From Streptomyces sp. L-9-10 (GTDB taxonomy: Bacteria; Actinomycetota; Actinomycetes; Streptomycetales; Streptomycetaceae): a DNA stretch of 64,000 nt. Position 1 is the first letter of the stretch; every line of letters begins with the position of its first letter. The position numbers were made by a program, and so were the translations under genes. The notes beneath the pieces were generated by a model. It was not told where the DNA came from, did no database searches, and saw only the letters and a list, made by a program, of their open reading frames with translations. Location of the stretch: contig NZ_PHRF01000064.1 of NCBI RefSeq assembly GCF_004151105.1, positions 124,001 through 188,000 of the forward strand, read 5' to 3'. Of the stretch, positions 47,026-54,864 are shown piece by piece.

Positions 47026-47940
47026 TCAACTGATCATGGCGGGGGCGGCGGTGGATCCGACGAGCTCCCCGTACGCCTCCAGCAGCCCGTCGGCCGTCTC
47101 CCGGCCGGCGGGCCGCAGTGGTTCGCGCACCGGTCCTCCGGGCCGCCCGAGCGCGCCCAGCAGCGCCTTCGCGGTGACCGTGCCGGGCAGCCCCGAGGCC
47201 ATCATCAACTCGGCCAGGGGAAGCGTGAGTTGGTTGAGCCGTACGGACTCGGTGACCGCGCCCGCGTCATACGCGTCGAGCGCGGCGCGCAGCGGGCGGG
47301 GCGCGGCGTTGGCGACCGTACTGACGAATCCGGCGCCGCCGACCGCGTAGAGCGGCAGATTCAGCTCCTCGCACCCGGAGTAGTACGCGAGCGAGGTGCG
47401 GGCGATCACTTTGGAGCTGCCGAGCAGGTCGTACGCGCAGTCCTTCACGGCGACGACGCGGGGGTGCGCGGCGAGGCGGAGCATGGTCGCGGGCTCGACG
47501 CGGGTGCCGGTGCGGCCCGGGATGTCGTACAGCATCAGCGGGATGCCCGACGCGTCGGCGATCCGCAGGAAGTGCGCCTCCACGTCCGCCTGCGGCGGGC
47601 GGCTGTAGTACGGGGAGACCACCAACAGGCCGTCGGCACCGGCCTGTTCGGCCTCCCGTGCGAGGGCCAGGGTGTGCCGGGTGTCCGCGCTGCCGACGCC
47701 CGCGACGACGGCGGCCCGGCCGCCCACCTCGTCGCACACCGCGCGGACGAGAGCGGTCTTCTCGGCGTCCGTGGTGGTGGGCGACTCCCCGGTGGTGCCG
47801 TTGAGGACCAGCCCGTCGCACCCCTCGTCCACGAGCCGGCCGGCGAGTTCGCGGGCGCCGGGCAGATCCAGCTCTCCGTCCGCGGTGAACGGCGTGACCA
47901 TCGCGCAGAGGGCGCGGCCGAAGGGGCGAGGAATGCTCAT
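47026..47940 (-). CDS. dapA: 4-hydroxy-tetrahydrodipicolinate synthase
   Basis: DapA condenses pyruvate with aspartate semialdehyde at the start of the diaminopimelate/lysine branch. The 304-residue TIM barrel has AMVTPFTADGELDLPGARELA, the pyruvate-binding LNGTTGESPTTTDAEK, catalytic Tyr in LMLYDIPGRTGTRV and the Schiff-base Lys in VVAVKDCAYDL. The ATG at 47940 gives the canonical length; 12 more codons are open upstream. Streptomycetes usually carry several DapA-like proteins, and the C-terminal third is less typical, so a related aldolase role is possible. Convergence with dapD supports the lysine role. Confidence 0.85.
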   Translation of the reverse strand: MSIPRPFGRALCAMVTPFTADGELDLPGARELAGRLVDEGCDGLVLNGTTGESPTTTDAEKTALVRAVCDEVGGRAAVVAGVGSADTRHTLALAREAEQAGADGLLVVSPYYSRPPQADVEAHFLRIADASGIPLMLYDIPGRTGTRVEPATMLRLAAHPRVVAVKDCAYDLLGSSKVIARTSLAYYSGCEELNLPLYAVGGAGFVSTVANAAPRPLRAALDAYDAGAVTESVRLNQLTLPLAELMMASGLPGTVTAKALLGALGRPGGPVREPLRPAGRETADGLLEAYGELVGSTAAPAMIS

Positions 47941-48108
47941 GGTGGCAGTGTCCGCCGCGCGACTGTGAAGGTCCACTTAGATCTGCTTCGAGTGAGGGTG
48001 AAGTGATGCTAAAGGTAGTGGTCCCGGGCTGTCTGGCATGATCGGCGAGTGCCGCGCAGGGGGCGGGGGACGGGTGCCCCGCGAGGGGCGGGCGGGGGAG
48101 TGGATCGC

Positions 48109-48702
48109 ATGGCACGAATACGCCGGACGGCCGCGATGGCGGCGGGCTCGCTGGTCCTGATCGTGGGGGCGACCGGATGCTCCGACATCAGGAACGAGAT
48201 CGACGCCGCGCGGGGCACGTTCCAGGGGTCCGGGAGCCCCGAGCCCTGGGAGGCCTCCGGTCCCGGCCGCTGTCTCGCCTCGGGGGTGGCCATCAGCCAT
48301 GGCATGGTGAACGCCGCCATGGGGATCCGGGCCGTGTCGATCGGGCTGCGGAACTGCGGGACGAAGCCCTACCGGGTCAACGGCTACCCGGAGATCGGTG
48401 TCCTGGACGAGGACCGCGAGCCGGTCGGCCTGAAACTGATCCAGGGGAACGGGAGCACCGGCGCGGCCGATGACCAGGGACCGGGGGAACTGACCCTGGC
48501 GCCGGGGGAGTCCGCGCGGTCGGCGTTGCGGTGGAACAACCGGATCACCGAGTCCGGGGCCCACTCGACCGGCTCCTACGTGGTCGTCGCGGCGGCGCCG
48601 GGCGAGGAACGCGACACGCTCCCGCTGTCCGTGGACATCGGTTCCGACGGCGAACTGCACGTCACCGCGTGGACGGTCGCGGAGACCCCGGAACCGTCGT
48701 GA
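48109..48702 (+). CDS. DUF4232-type lipoprotein
   Basis: This 197-residue exported lipoprotein has a signal peptide with a lipobox ending at Cys (SLVLIVGATGC). A DUF4232-like beta domain follows (CLASGVAISHGMVNAAMGIRAVSIGLRNCGTKPYRVNGYPEIGVLDEDREPV), common in actinobacterial surface proteins of unknown function. The two Cys of the mature domain (GRCLASG, LRNCGTK) are placed to form the disulfide usual in this family. GGGGGAG lies 8 nt before ATG 48109; an in-frame GTG at 48100 is the alternative. Confidence 0.8.
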   Translation: MARIRRTAAMAAGSLVLIVGATGCSDIRNEIDAARGTFQGSGSPEPWEASGPGRCLASGVAISHGMVNAAMGIRAVSIGLRNCGTKPYRVNGYPEIGVLDEDREPVGLKLIQGNGSTGAADDQGPGELTLAPGESARSALRWNNRITESGAHSTGSYVVVAAAPGEERDTLPLSVDIGSDGELHVTAWTVAETPEPS

Positions 48703-48791
48703 ACGGGCGGGCCGGAGCCCGTACACCCGCATCCGATATCGGCACCGAAGAGTGATCGCTGGGCCGTTCGGAATGGGGCAGGATGCGTACC

Positions 48792-48917
48792 ATGACGCGT
48801 ACGCTCCGCTCCTCACCGCTCCTGGTGTTATCGCCCCCCACGCTCGCGACAGCCGTACGCGGATCCGAGGGCGGCCATGCCTCCGACTACCGCGTGCCGC
48901 AAGGCGCTTCGGGGTAG
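48792..48917 (+). CDS. Possible 41-residue peptide with a TTA codon
   Basis: A short frame starts at ATG 48792, with AGGA 9 nt upstream. It would encode a basic, then hydrophobic N-terminus (TRTLRSSPLLVLSPPTLATA) resembling a weak signal sequence. Codon 13 is TTA (48828-48830), the rare leucine codon that in Streptomyces needs the developmentally controlled bldA tRNA. It lies in the 255-nt gap before the SMI1/KNR4 gene. Short length and lack of a known family make this uncertain. Confidence 0.25.
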   Translation: MTRTLRSSPLLVLSPPTLATAVRGSEGGHASDYRVPQGASG

Positions 48918-48957
48918 CAGAGGCCGGACTGTCAGTGGGCGCTGGTGCAATGGAGAC

Positions 48958-49602
48958 ATGGAGGGCATGGAGAGCATGGACACCGAAAACGCCGATCGGG
49001 GCGATGCCGACCAGGGTGGGACAGGCCGGGGCGACGCCGTGGAGGGCGCGGCCGACGAGGGCGAACTCGCCACATTGCGCGCGGCCTTCCCGTCGGAGGG
49101 CTGCCTGCCACCTCTGGGCTGGGACGGGGTGCGCGCCTTCGAGCGCGAACACGGAATCGTCCTGCCCGAGCCGTACCGCACGCTGGTCGCGGAGATCTGC
49201 GACGGATGCAGCGACGGGCCCGCCGATATCGACGGGCTGATACCCCTGGCCGCGCTGCCCGCCGACTGGGGATGCGACCAGACACAGCGGGATCTCGCGA
49301 AGCCCTTCCCGCTCACCGAGACATGGGTGTGGGAGGACGACCCCCGGCCGTACGAGGAGATAGAACCGCTCATCGACGAGGTCTCCAACTACGGGAGCGT
49401 GGTGCTGGGCACGGACGGCTGCGGGATGTACTGGCATCTCGTCGTCAGCGGTGCGCACCGGGGGCGGATCTGGACCATCAGCGATGTGGGCGCGGCGCCG
49501 TTCGGAACGGCTCTCGGGCACACCACAGCGGAAGACGGTTTCGCGGGCTGGGTGGCGCACTGGGCCACCACGCGCCGGCCGTGGTTCGACGTCGTGGTCT
49601 GA
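48958..49602 (+). CDS. SMI1/KNR4-family protein
   Basis: This 214-residue cytoplasmic protein has the SMI1/KNR4 (SUKH-like) fold: GWDGVRAFEREHGIVLPEPYRTLVAEICDG, then GLIPL, YGSVVLGTDGCGMYWHLVVSGAHRGRIWTISDVG and FAGWVAHWAT. Such proteins often act as immunity proteins against nuclease toxins in contact-dependent systems, but many are orphans. No toxin gene is adjacent. Three in-frame ATGs (48958, 48967, 48976), each preceded by GGAG, make the exact start uncertain. The N-terminal 40 residues are acidic and Gly-rich. Confidence 0.82.
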   Translation: MEGMESMDTENADRGDADQGGTGRGDAVEGAADEGELATLRAAFPSEGCLPPLGWDGVRAFEREHGIVLPEPYRTLVAEICDGCSDGPADIDGLIPLAALPADWGCDQTQRDLAKPFPLTETWVWEDDPRPYEEIEPLIDEVSNYGSVVLGTDGCGMYWHLVVSGAHRGRIWTISDVGAAPFGTALGHTTAEDGFAGWVAHWATTRRPWFDVVV

Positions 49603-49704
49603 CGGGATGACGGTGGCTGCGGCCCGTTGACCTCAACCGCACTTCACATTTGAACATGGTGGTCGGAGGCGCACCGCGGGGGCGCGCCACGAGGAGGTCC
49701 CGCC

Positions 49705-50409
49705 ATGTCCGTGCGCCTCAGCACCGTTCCCGAGATCACCCGCCCCGGCGTGGGGCTCGTCCTGGCCAGCACATGGCGCGTCGGCACGCCCGAGCGGCAG
49801 CGGGCCACGGTCGACGCCATCACCCGGGCCTGGCGGAGCAGGGAGTGGCCGGACGTCGGGCTGCTCTCGTACAGCGTCTTCACCGGCGACGACGGGGGCA
49901 CCCCGCGCCACTACTCGCAGTGGCGCGACCAGGAGGCGTACGACGCGTTCGTCCGCACCTTCCGGGACGAGCGCAACGCCGAGATCGACGCCGCCGTGCC
50001 CGGGATCGAGCGGGTGGGGCTGCACGCGTACGAGCTGTACCGCAGCGGGACCCCGGTGGAGGGGGAGACCCGGGTACCGGGCTGTGTCGTGTTCGTGGAC
50101 GTGGAGTTCGAGGGTCCCGGCCCCGGACGTCAGAAGAGCTGGGTCGACACTGTCTTCGAGGCCCTCGACGATGATCCGGACACGTCCTCCGGCGGGATCT
50201 CGGCGCACTTCCATCTCGGCACCGACGGCACACGCGTACTCAACTACGCGGAGTGGGAGAGCGCGCAGGCGCACATCGACGCGCTCGACGCCCCGGGGGA
50301 CGGCGTCGGTTCGGCCACCGAGCTGTGGAAGCGGGTGCGGTCCTACCCCGGGCTGAAGCGCGGCACGGTGACGCGGTACACCCCCGCGATCAGCCTCAGC
50401 GCCGGCTGA
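49705..50409 (+). CDS. Double ABM-domain protein (antibiotic biosynthesis monooxygenase-like)
   Basis: This 234-residue protein has two dimeric alpha-beta-barrel (ABM-like) domains: residues 14-110 (GVGLVLASTWRVGTPERQRATVDAI...HYSQWRDQEAYDAFVRTF) and 125-225 (GCVVFVDVEFEGPGPGRQKSWVDTVFEAL...LNYAEWESAQAHIDAL). The WR/WE-AQ motif after each third strand is typical. Stand-alone ABM proteins can oxidise aromatic polyketides or degrade haem, but many are uncharacterised. No biosynthetic genes are nearby. GAGGAGG precedes the ATG by 8 nt. Confidence 0.82.
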   Translation: MSVRLSTVPEITRPGVGLVLASTWRVGTPERQRATVDAITRAWRSREWPDVGLLSYSVFTGDDGGTPRHYSQWRDQEAYDAFVRTFRDERNAEIDAAVPGIERVGLHAYELYRSGTPVEGETRVPGCVVFVDVEFEGPGPGRQKSWVDTVFEALDDDPDTSSGGISAHFHLGTDGTRVLNYAEWESAQAHIDALDAPGDGVGSATELWKRVRSYPGLKRGTVTRYTPAISLSAG

Positions 50410-50413
50410 GCGC

Positions 50414-50451
50414 GGCGCCGCCGCCCGCTCGGCCGCAGCGGGCGGTGCGCC
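50414..50451. terminator. GC-rich terminator between convergent genes
   Basis: A 9-bp perfect inner stem (50421-50429 with 50437-50445, 7-nt loop) is extended by an outer GGCGC/GCGCC pair. It lies between the ABM gene and the convergent secreted phosphodiesterase-family gene. Confidence 0.6.
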
Positions 50452-50502
50452 GGGTGCGGTGGCCCGGCCGCGTGTGGGGTAGGGCCGGACCACCGCGGCT
50501 TA

Positions 50503-52341
50503 TCAGGGGCGGAAACGCAGGACCTGCGGATCGTGATCGCTGTTCTGCCGGGCGAACTCCGCGTTGATGTGCACGCTGTCGTAGTCGAACGCACCGGAGG
50601 TGATCGAAGGGCTGGTCAGGATCTGGTCCAGGACCTGGGAGTTGCCCTGGTAGACATACGAGTAACGCTCCGCGGCCGGCAGGGACGTGACCGCCGGATA
50701 CAGCGCGCCGCCGTCGGCCAGCGCCTTGGCCGTCGCCGAGAACTCGAAGTCGTTGATGTCGCCGACCACGAGCACGTCCGCGTCCCGCTGCGCCGCGAGG
50801 ATGTCCTTGACGAACGCGTTCACCGACCGGGCCTGCTGGAGCCGCTGGACCTCGGAGGAACGGTTCACCGGCTGGTGGTGCGAGGTCAGGCTCTCGTCCC
50901 CGCCCTTCGAGGCGAAGTGGTTCGCGATGACGAAGACCGTACGGCCGCGGAAGGTGAACTCCCCGGCCAGCGGCTTGCGGCTGGTGGTCCAGGCCGCGCC
51001 GGCGGGGTCGACCCGGCCGGGAGAGAGCGTCAGCGCCGCGCGGCCGTTCGTGCGGACGACCCCCGTGGCCGTCGTCGCGTCCCCGCCGGGGCGGTCGGTG
51101 AACGAGACCCGCGCCGGGTTGTAGAGGAAGACCTGACGGATATTGCCGCCGGGCTCGCCGCCGTCCTTGTTGTTCTCCGGGTCGATGGTGCGCCAGGCGT
51201 AGGAGGGGCCGCCGGCCGCGGTGATCGCCGCCGTGAACTTCACGATGGTCTCCTCGGCGGACACCGTGCCGTCGTCCGTCGCGCCCGTACTGTCCTGGAT
51301 CTCCTCCAGCGCCAGGATGTCCGGCGAGGAGAGGTTCCGTACGACCGCGCCCGCGAGCGCGTCGAACTTCTCCTGCGGGTCGGAGGGGTCGAGATTCTCG
51401 ACGTTGTACGTGGCGACGGCCAGCTCGCTCCCGCGCTGCGGGCGGGTGGTCTCGGGCTTCAGCTTCCTGTCCGTGACCGTGCCCAGCGTGCGGGCGACGA
51501 GTGTGTAGCCGCCGAACTGGTTGTAGTCCAGGGGGCCTTCGGTGACACCGGACAGCGTGTCGCCGACGTTCGCCGCCGGGAACGGGCTCTGGGCCGCGGG
51601 CGCGAGCTGCTGGATCTGGAGCCGGCCGGTGTTCTGCGAGGTGTACGAACCGTAGACCGTGCCACCGCGGCGGTTGTCGTTCTCCCGCGGCTTGACCGTC
51701 ACCCACAGCTCCGCGTACGGGTCGGTCGCGCCGACCACGCGGGAACCGCCGATACGGACGTTCATGCCCTCCAGCGACTCGTACAGGTCCAGCGCGTAGT
51801 GGCGCGGCTTCAGCCGCAGGCCGTTGACGCTGCCGCCCGCCGCCAGGTCACCCTTCGGCGCGTACGCCGAGGGCACCGACCTCTCCGAGATCACGACCGG
51901 CGCGGGCAGCGGGTTGCCGGAGGAGACGACCGTCACCGTCGGCGAGGCGATCTGGGTGACCGACTGGTTGCCCGAGGCCGCGCCGCCCGGGATGTACTCG
52001 CCGACCGTGCCGGAGACCTTCACCGCGTCGCCCACGGCGACGGTCGGCACGGAGTTGGTGAAGACGAAGACGCCCTCGCTCGTGGAGGCGTCGCGGTCGG
52101 GCCGCGGGTCCTGGATCCAGAACCCCCGGGAACCGGAGGTCCGCACTCCGGTGACGATGCCGGGCACCTCCGCCACCGGTGTCCCCACCAGCGGGGATAC
52201 CCGGCCGGTCCCCTGGATGCCGTGGATCCGGATCCCGGAGGAGGCGGAGGCGGGGGCGCCCGCGCCGGCGAGCAGCCCGGAGGCCAGCGCGAGGGCGACG
52301 AGGGCCGGGACGGCGGCCGTTCTCGGTACGGAAGAAGGCAT
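50503..52341 (-). CDS. Secreted endonuclease/exonuclease/phosphatase-family protein
   Basis: This 612-residue exported protein begins with a Sec-type signal (AVPALVALALASGLLAGAGAPASA). An N-terminal OB-like region follows (RIHGIQGTGRVSPLVGTPVAEVPGIVTGV...GFWIQDPRPD, as in ExeM/YhcR-type nucleases). The C-terminal EEP domain shows VATYNVENLDP, LALEEIQD, the catalytic VFVIANHFASKGG, LVVGDINDFEFS and NSDHDPQVLRFRP. Together these are the metal ligands and catalytic His/Asp of the DNase I-like fold. It is probably an extracellular nuclease for phosphate or nucleotide scavenging. ATG 52341 is chosen over an upstream in-frame start at 52386. Confidence 0.9.
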   Translation of the reverse strand: MPSSVPRTAAVPALVALALASGLLAGAGAPASASSGIRIHGIQGTGRVSPLVGTPVAEVPGIVTGVRTSGSRGFWIQDPRPDRDASTSEGVFVFTNSVPTVAVGDAVKVSGTVGEYIPGGAASGNQSVTQIASPTVTVVSSGNPLPAPVVISERSVPSAYAPKGDLAAGGSVNGLRLKPRHYALDLYESLEGMNVRIGGSRVVGATDPYAELWVTVKPRENDNRRGGTVYGSYTSQNTGRLQIQQLAPAAQSPFPAANVGDTLSGVTEGPLDYNQFGGYTLVARTLGTVTDRKLKPETTRPQRGSELAVATYNVENLDPSDPQEKFDALAGAVVRNLSSPDILALEEIQDSTGATDDGTVSAEETIVKFTAAITAAGGPSYAWRTIDPENNKDGGEPGGNIRQVFLYNPARVSFTDRPGGDATTATGVVRTNGRAALTLSPGRVDPAGAAWTTSRKPLAGEFTFRGRTVFVIANHFASKGGDESLTSHHQPVNRSSEVQRLQQARSVNAFVKDILAAQRDADVLVVGDINDFEFSATAKALADGGALYPAVTSLPAAERYSYVYQGNSQVLDQILTSPSITSGAFDYDSVHINAEFARQNSDHDPQVLRFRP

Positions 52342-52525
52342 GAAGGCACTCCGGAAGACGAGGGAGGGGTGTTCTACGCGCGTCAATCTCTTGGCTGCGG
52401 CGGTCAGTTGTCAAGGGCCCCCGGGCGTCCGGCCGTTGTCGAGTACATGAACCGGGTGGCATAGGTCCAAATGCGTCTACGCTGGGGGCCGCATCGACCG
52501 CGTACGCCACAAGGAGAACCACCAG

Positions 52526-54004
52526 ATGCCCGGAGACCGCCCCACCCTGCCGCCGGTGCGACTGCTCTCGGAAGCGGAGCTGGCGCGGGACGCGCTCGCC
52601 GCGCCACTGCTCGCCCGCGCGGTACGGCTCGCCCGCTGGGCCGGGCCGACGACGCGCGTGGGAGCCGGCGGCGAGCTGGTCGACGAGCAGCTGCCCGCCG
52701 CGGCGGAGGTGCTCGGCCTCGGGGACGAGCTCTCCGAGGGCGACGGCGAGGCGTACGCCGGCGAGGCATGGCGGGTGGCGGTCGACACGGGCCTCGTGGA
52801 GGTCGACGACCCGGACGAGAACGGCGGGCCGGACGGCGCCGCCCCCGACACCGAAGGCCGTGTCACCACGGGCGAGCAGCTCGGAGTGCTCACCTCCGGC
52901 GGCCCGCAGGACATCCTCTCGCTCTGGCTGGACGCCCTGGACGTCGTCTTCGCCGACGCGACCGCGCCCGTGCTGGACGATCTGGCCGCGGCCATCGGCG
53001 ACGACGGCGAGATCGATCTCGACTCGCTGGACTGGGATCCGGAGCTGGAGGCGGAGTTCCTGGAGGGCGTCCTCGGCAACCTCTATCTCCTCACCCTCGT
53101 GGAGGGCGGCGGTGAGGGGCCGGTACCCCTGCCCGTCCTCGCCGCGTCGATGATCGTGCCCGACGACATGGGCGAGCCCACCGACGACATCCTTGAGCAG
53201 GTGTCCGAGGCGATGATGCGGCTGGACGACCAGTTCCGGCTGCTGGAGCCGATCGGACTCGTCTCGTACGTACCCGTCGACGAGGCGCTGATGGTGGAGG
53301 ACACGGAGGACGGCCCTGACGCGTCGCTGCCCGTCGGCGAGGAGGACGTCGCCCGGTACGGGATGGTCCGGCTGACGCCGCTCGGGCTCTACGGGATCAG
53401 GTCCCGGATGCTGGAGGCGGGGGTCGACGCGCCCGCGGTGGGCGACCTCGCGGACAAGGACGCGCACGCGCTGCTGGACGGCGTCGCGCACTTCCCCGAG
53501 CTGTCCGCGCGAGCGGAGACCGAACAGTGGCTGACCCGGCGCGCGCCGGCCGACGCCGCACGCGAACTCCTCACCGCCGCACGCGGCACGGACCCGGGCG
53601 CGCCGCTGCGCCGCCTGCACTGCCAGCAGGCGCTGTCGCTGGTGGGCGCGGAGGCGGAGGCCGCGGTACGGGAGGTCCTGGACGACGCCGAACTGGGCGG
53701 CCTGGCGCGGGTCTGGCTGGCCGAGCTGGGCGCGGGTGACGTGCCGCCGCCGCCCGAGTCGATGATCTTCTGGCTGGCCATCGACACGATCGCCGCGCAG
53801 CTGGACGCGGAGGGGGAGCCGGACGAGCTCCAAGAACTGGTCGAGGGCCTGGTGGGGCAGCACAGCGGGTTCTTCGAGGCGGCGTGGCGGGTGGAGCATC
53901 CGGCGACGGCGGAGGTGCTGGAGGCGATGGGGAGGCTTCATCGGGACAGGGCGGCGTCGAAGGACGCGCGCAAGGCGGCGTTCAAGGCGAGGTCGCGGGG
54001 GTAG
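52526..54004 (+). CDS. Hypothetical acidic, helical protein
   Basis: I do not recognise a named family for this 492-residue protein. It is strongly acidic (for example EIDLDSLDWDPELEAEFLEGV), has no signal peptide or membrane helix, and appears mostly helical. The C-terminal half contains a segment reminiscent of HEAT-like helical repeats (CQQALSLVGAEAEAAVREVLDDAELGGLARVWLAELGA). It ends in a basic tail (HRDRAASKDARKAAFKARSRG). AAGGAGA lies 9 nt before the ATG. It is followed by a repeat-rich island of 860 nt. Confidence 0.72.
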   Translation: MPGDRPTLPPVRLLSEAELARDALAAPLLARAVRLARWAGPTTRVGAGGELVDEQLPAAAEVLGLGDELSEGDGEAYAGEAWRVAVDTGLVEVDDPDENGGPDGAAPDTEGRVTTGEQLGVLTSGGPQDILSLWLDALDVVFADATAPVLDDLAAAIGDDGEIDLDSLDWDPELEAEFLEGVLGNLYLLTLVEGGGEGPVPLPVLAASMIVPDDMGEPTDDILEQVSEAMMRLDDQFRLLEPIGLVSYVPVDEALMVEDTEDGPDASLPVGEEDVARYGMVRLTPLGLYGIRSRMLEAGVDAPAVGDLADKDAHALLDGVAHFPELSARAETEQWLTRRAPADAARELLTAARGTDPGAPLRRLHCQQALSLVGAEAEAAVREVLDDAELGGLARVWLAELGAGDVPPPPESMIFWLAIDTIAAQLDAEGEPDELQELVEGLVGQHSGFFEAAWRVEHPATAEVLEAMGRLHRDRAASKDARKAAFKARSRG

Positions 54005-54082
54005 GGGGCGGTCGCCGGGGTGCGGTTGCGGTTGCGTTGTCGTGGGCCGGGGGCCGGGGTCTCCGGAGGCGCATGTCCGGAC

Positions 54083-54150
54083 GGCATGATGTACGGCGCG
54101 ACTCTGCCTTGTCGTTGGTTCGGGCGTCCGCGCGCCACACATCACGCTTT
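54083..54150 (+). repeat. 68-bp foldback repeat, copy 1
   Basis: The segment is an imperfect palindrome: its first 25 nt (GCATGATGTACGG...) pair with its last 25 nt (...CCACACATCACGC), leaving a short loop around GTCGTTGGTTCGG. A second copy with about 59 of 67 positions identical lies in opposite orientation 340 nt downstream. Confidence 0.8.
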
Positions 54151-54490
54151 AGTGTCCGAACACGCACCTCCTACGCCCCCGACCCCCTCCCGCCGGTGGG
54201 TCCCCGCAACCCGCCGACCTGGGTGGGGGTGTGGGGGTGGTGCGGCCCGGTGGTCATGGCAAATCGCCGTCTCGGAGGAGGCGAGTGGGCTGGTGCGGTC
54301 CGGTATGCCCCGCCACTCGCCGCCTCGGCGAGGGTTAGCGGGCAGGGCGTGATCCGGTGGGCCTCACCCGCTGCTCTGGTAGCGGACCGGGTGGGGAGTG
54401 TGCCGCCGCCTCCCCCGCCCGCCCTCGCGCTCGGCCCCGTCGCTTGTGCGGGCGGTGAAGGGGGGCGCGCAGGGGTCGTGGCCGGGACGT

Positions 54491-54558
54491 AGAGCGTGAT
54501 TTGTGGCGCGCGTACGCCCGAACCATCGACCGGGCGGAGTCGCGCCGTAAATCATGCA
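54491..54558 (-). repeat. 68-bp foldback repeat, copy 2 (inverted)
   Basis: This is the inverted partner of the copy at 54083. Its own arms also pair (GCGTGATTTGTGGCGCG with the complement of the far end), so it can form a hairpin alone or a long cruciform with copy 1. Confidence 0.8.
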
Positions 54559-54582
54559 GTCCCGGGCGCGAGCCCCGGAGCG

Positions 54583-54829
54583 CACCCCGGACCACATGCC
54601 CGCACCCGGAAACCGGCCCCAGCTGAAGACGACCGCACCCCGGACCACATGCCCGCACCCGGAAACCGGCCCCAGCCGAAGACGACCGCACCCCGGCGAC
54701 AACCCGCACCCGGAAACCGGCCCCAGCTGAAGACGACCGCATCCCGGACCACATGCCCGCACACGGAAACCGGCCCGGCCGGAGACGAGCGCGTACCGGA
54801 CCACGAGCCCGCACCCGGCGACGTACGCG
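54583..54829. repeat. 53-bp tandem repeat, four copies plus a remnant
   Basis: Units begin at 54583, 54636, 54689 and 54740, with a degenerate fifth from 54792. Units 1 and 2 are nearly identical; unit 3 lacks 2 nt and unit 4 lacks 1 nt. The core CCCGCACCCGGAAACCGG occurs in the first three units and, with one change, in the fourth. There are no unique spacers, so this is a minisatellite rather than a CRISPR. Confidence 0.85.
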
Positions 54830-54864
54830 CGCTTCCCGCCGAGGCGGACCCGGACCACGCCCGC

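Larger units (their letters stand above)
54005..54864. other. Gene-free repeat-rich island
   Basis: No convincing gene lies in these 860 nt between the hypothetical protein and the SDR gene. It holds two inverted copies of a 68-bp foldback repeat (54083-54150 and 54491-54558), a GC-rich spacer of 340 nt with its own GGCGAGTGG/CCACTCGCC hairpin, and a 53-bp tandem array. Open frames here are long only because of base composition; their translations are low-complexity Pro/Arg/Gly. Confidence 0.7.

Noticed and set aside
54583-54829. Possible CRISPR array.
   Set aside because: Units follow each other without unique spacers, are not palindromic in the usual way, and no cas gene is present; it is a minisatellite.
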